A stretch of DNA of 64,000 nt from Callorhinus ursinus (lineage: Eukaryota; Chordata; Mammalia; Carnivora; Otariidae), in assembly GCF_003265705.1 (NCBI RefSeq), contig NW_020312828.1:57272640-57336639 (forward strand). Direction: 5' to 3'. The position numbers and the translations under genes are program-made. The notes below the pieces were generated by a model, which had not been told where the DNA came from, ran no database searches, and saw nothing but the letters and a program-made list of their open reading frames with translations. Below are positions 62,781-64,000 of the stretch, in pieces. The first letter of the stretch is position 1. Each line of letters begins with the position of its first letter.

Positions 62781-64000
62781 TTAATCAGAACTCTCAAATG
62801 TACATCCCAGAAAACCACAAATAAATGGGATTAATATATACTATCCCCATTTATTTTTTAAATCAAAGCTTATCATATAAAATTTAAGCAGTCAACAATA
62901 TCTGACTTTAAGCATGCTTCACTTTAATATGGAATAGAATTGGCATCATTAACTTAATATTGAATAAAGATAATGATTATTTACTGATAGTGCCAAGTAT
63001 AGTCCTATGGCTTGAAGTCTCTTAATACTTTATTTTAAAAAAACGTGAACAGATGAATAAAATAGGTGTAGCACAAGCCAACTGCTATATGAAATTCAAA
63101 TCATCCTGTAATCTTTTTAGTTAAACCATCTTTGGCTGTATTCCTTTCTAATGGAAAGTTCAGGAGAGTTGATAAACTTTTTTTTTTTCCCTTAATGTAA
63201 GCCTTATAAATGAAAAATTTCCAACCTCTCTGGGATCTAGATAAAAGTCAATCTAGAAATTTGTCACTTTAATCCCATTTGGTATTGAGGAAGAAATGCC
63301 ATTTGAAGAATATTTTAAACAAAGGAAAATCAACCATCAACACTAAAAAGCAATAAATCCATGATTTAGAATATAAATGATGTAATTGTGAAGAGAAAAA
63401 TATTCTATGCAATGCACCCCAAACCTAATACCATGCTGTTCTGCCATATATGAAGGTTCTGCTCTTCCTAAAATTGTAAAACTTAATTGTGTGATTTCAC
63501 TCTGTGCACAGCAGGGCAGCCATATGCTCTAGAAAACTACATGCAAGAGAAGCAGCTTGTTGCAAAAGTGGGTGAAAATGCCCTGAAATAATTCTGAACA
63601 AGATAAAATTGTCTCTAACTTAGGACCATTCCTTCATACTCCAAAAAGCAGAAGAGTCCACTTTGGCACCAACTTGGAGCACAGAAAGTCTAGCCCCTTC
63701 AAAATATTTTAACAAGGGAAAAGATTTAAAAGTCCCAAGCATCACATTTACTGTGACCATTATTCACAGGTAAAATAATGAGCTCTGGTAACCATCAGGG
63801 GAAATCAGTGACACACAAAACCATTTTCATCTCCAATTTTTAAGCTTTCCTTTTTAATCAATGCAGTATATGTTTTCTTCCTTTGTTTGCCCATTCTATA
63901 AAAATGAGACATATTATGCTAATATAAGGAATAAGCTACCAAGATATATGGTTAGCAATTACTGACAAGCATAACAATGGGGTTGAAAATTAAAAAAAAA

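Larger units (their letters stand above)
52887..64000 (-). other. CSMD3: CSMD3 intron, 5' neighbour, incomplete at window edge
   Basis: This intronic sequence lies upstream of the linker exon and continues past the window. It carries SINEs (53816, 56355, 56650 and 59944), MIR relics (54435-54560, 58105-58215 and 62560-62780) and one MER5A (61430-61575). The stretches 54570-56340, 56860-58100, 58220-59690, 60140-61430, 61580-62550 and 63110-64000 show only AT-rich unique sequence. No CUB-type exon with splice sites was found in them. Confidence 0.7.

Noticed and set aside
63480..63800. Less AT-rich stretch examined as a possible upstream exon
   Set aside because: No open frame with CUB motifs and splice sites on the minus strand.

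Overview
This is a vertebrate genomic window with no complete gene in it. It lies inside a very large gene on the minus strand. Three short exons, at 52809-52886, 45564-45651 and 5079-5203, splice in matching phases. They encode a CUB-to-sushi linker followed by one complete sushi (CCP) domain. The peptide reads as the N-terminal third of CSMD3 (CUB and Sushi multiple domains 3): it resembles CSMD1 but differs from it at many positions, from my memory of the family. The exons are separated by introns of 7,157 and 40,360 bp. The window ends inside introns on both sides, so the 5' end of the gene lies beyond base 64000 and the 3' end lies before base 1.

The organism is almost certainly a carnivoran mammal. 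About 26 tRNA-Lys-derived Can-SINEs (SINEC) are present, many bounded by perfect 12-18 bp target-site duplications (TSDs), along with L1 elements that have carnivore-type 5' and 3' UTRs. The SINE sequences do not look like the dog SINEC_Cf type. They fit an arctoid such as a bear, pinniped or mustelid, but this is inference.

Layout. Bases 1-5078: intron 3' of the sushi exon, with SINEs, MIR and L2. Bases 5204-45563: a 40 kb intron built mainly of retroelements. It holds a nearly full-length plus-strand L1 (7207-14289) nested inside an older L1 and itself carrying three SINEs and two tiny L1 3'-end insertions; a truncated L1 (16363-16766); an L2 (14580-15350); SINE clusters (21.6-25.4 kb); stacked minus-strand L1s (27060-34950) containing a twin-primed, 5'-inverted L1 (29980-32014); a multiply interrupted L2 (36.0-38.1 kb); an internally deleted L1 (39500-41585); and another L2 (41600-43600). 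Bases 45652-52808: intron with old MIR, L2 and MER5A copies and AT-rich unique sequence. Bases 52887-64000: AT-rich intron with SINEs, MIR and MER5A.

No operon, CRISPR array, RNA gene, intact mobile-element gene or candidate novel protein system was seen. The interesting content is the mechanistic record of retrotransposition, together with the exon structure of the host gene. Apart from the three exons, the open reading frames are L1 or SINE translations or chance frames in AT-rich DNA.
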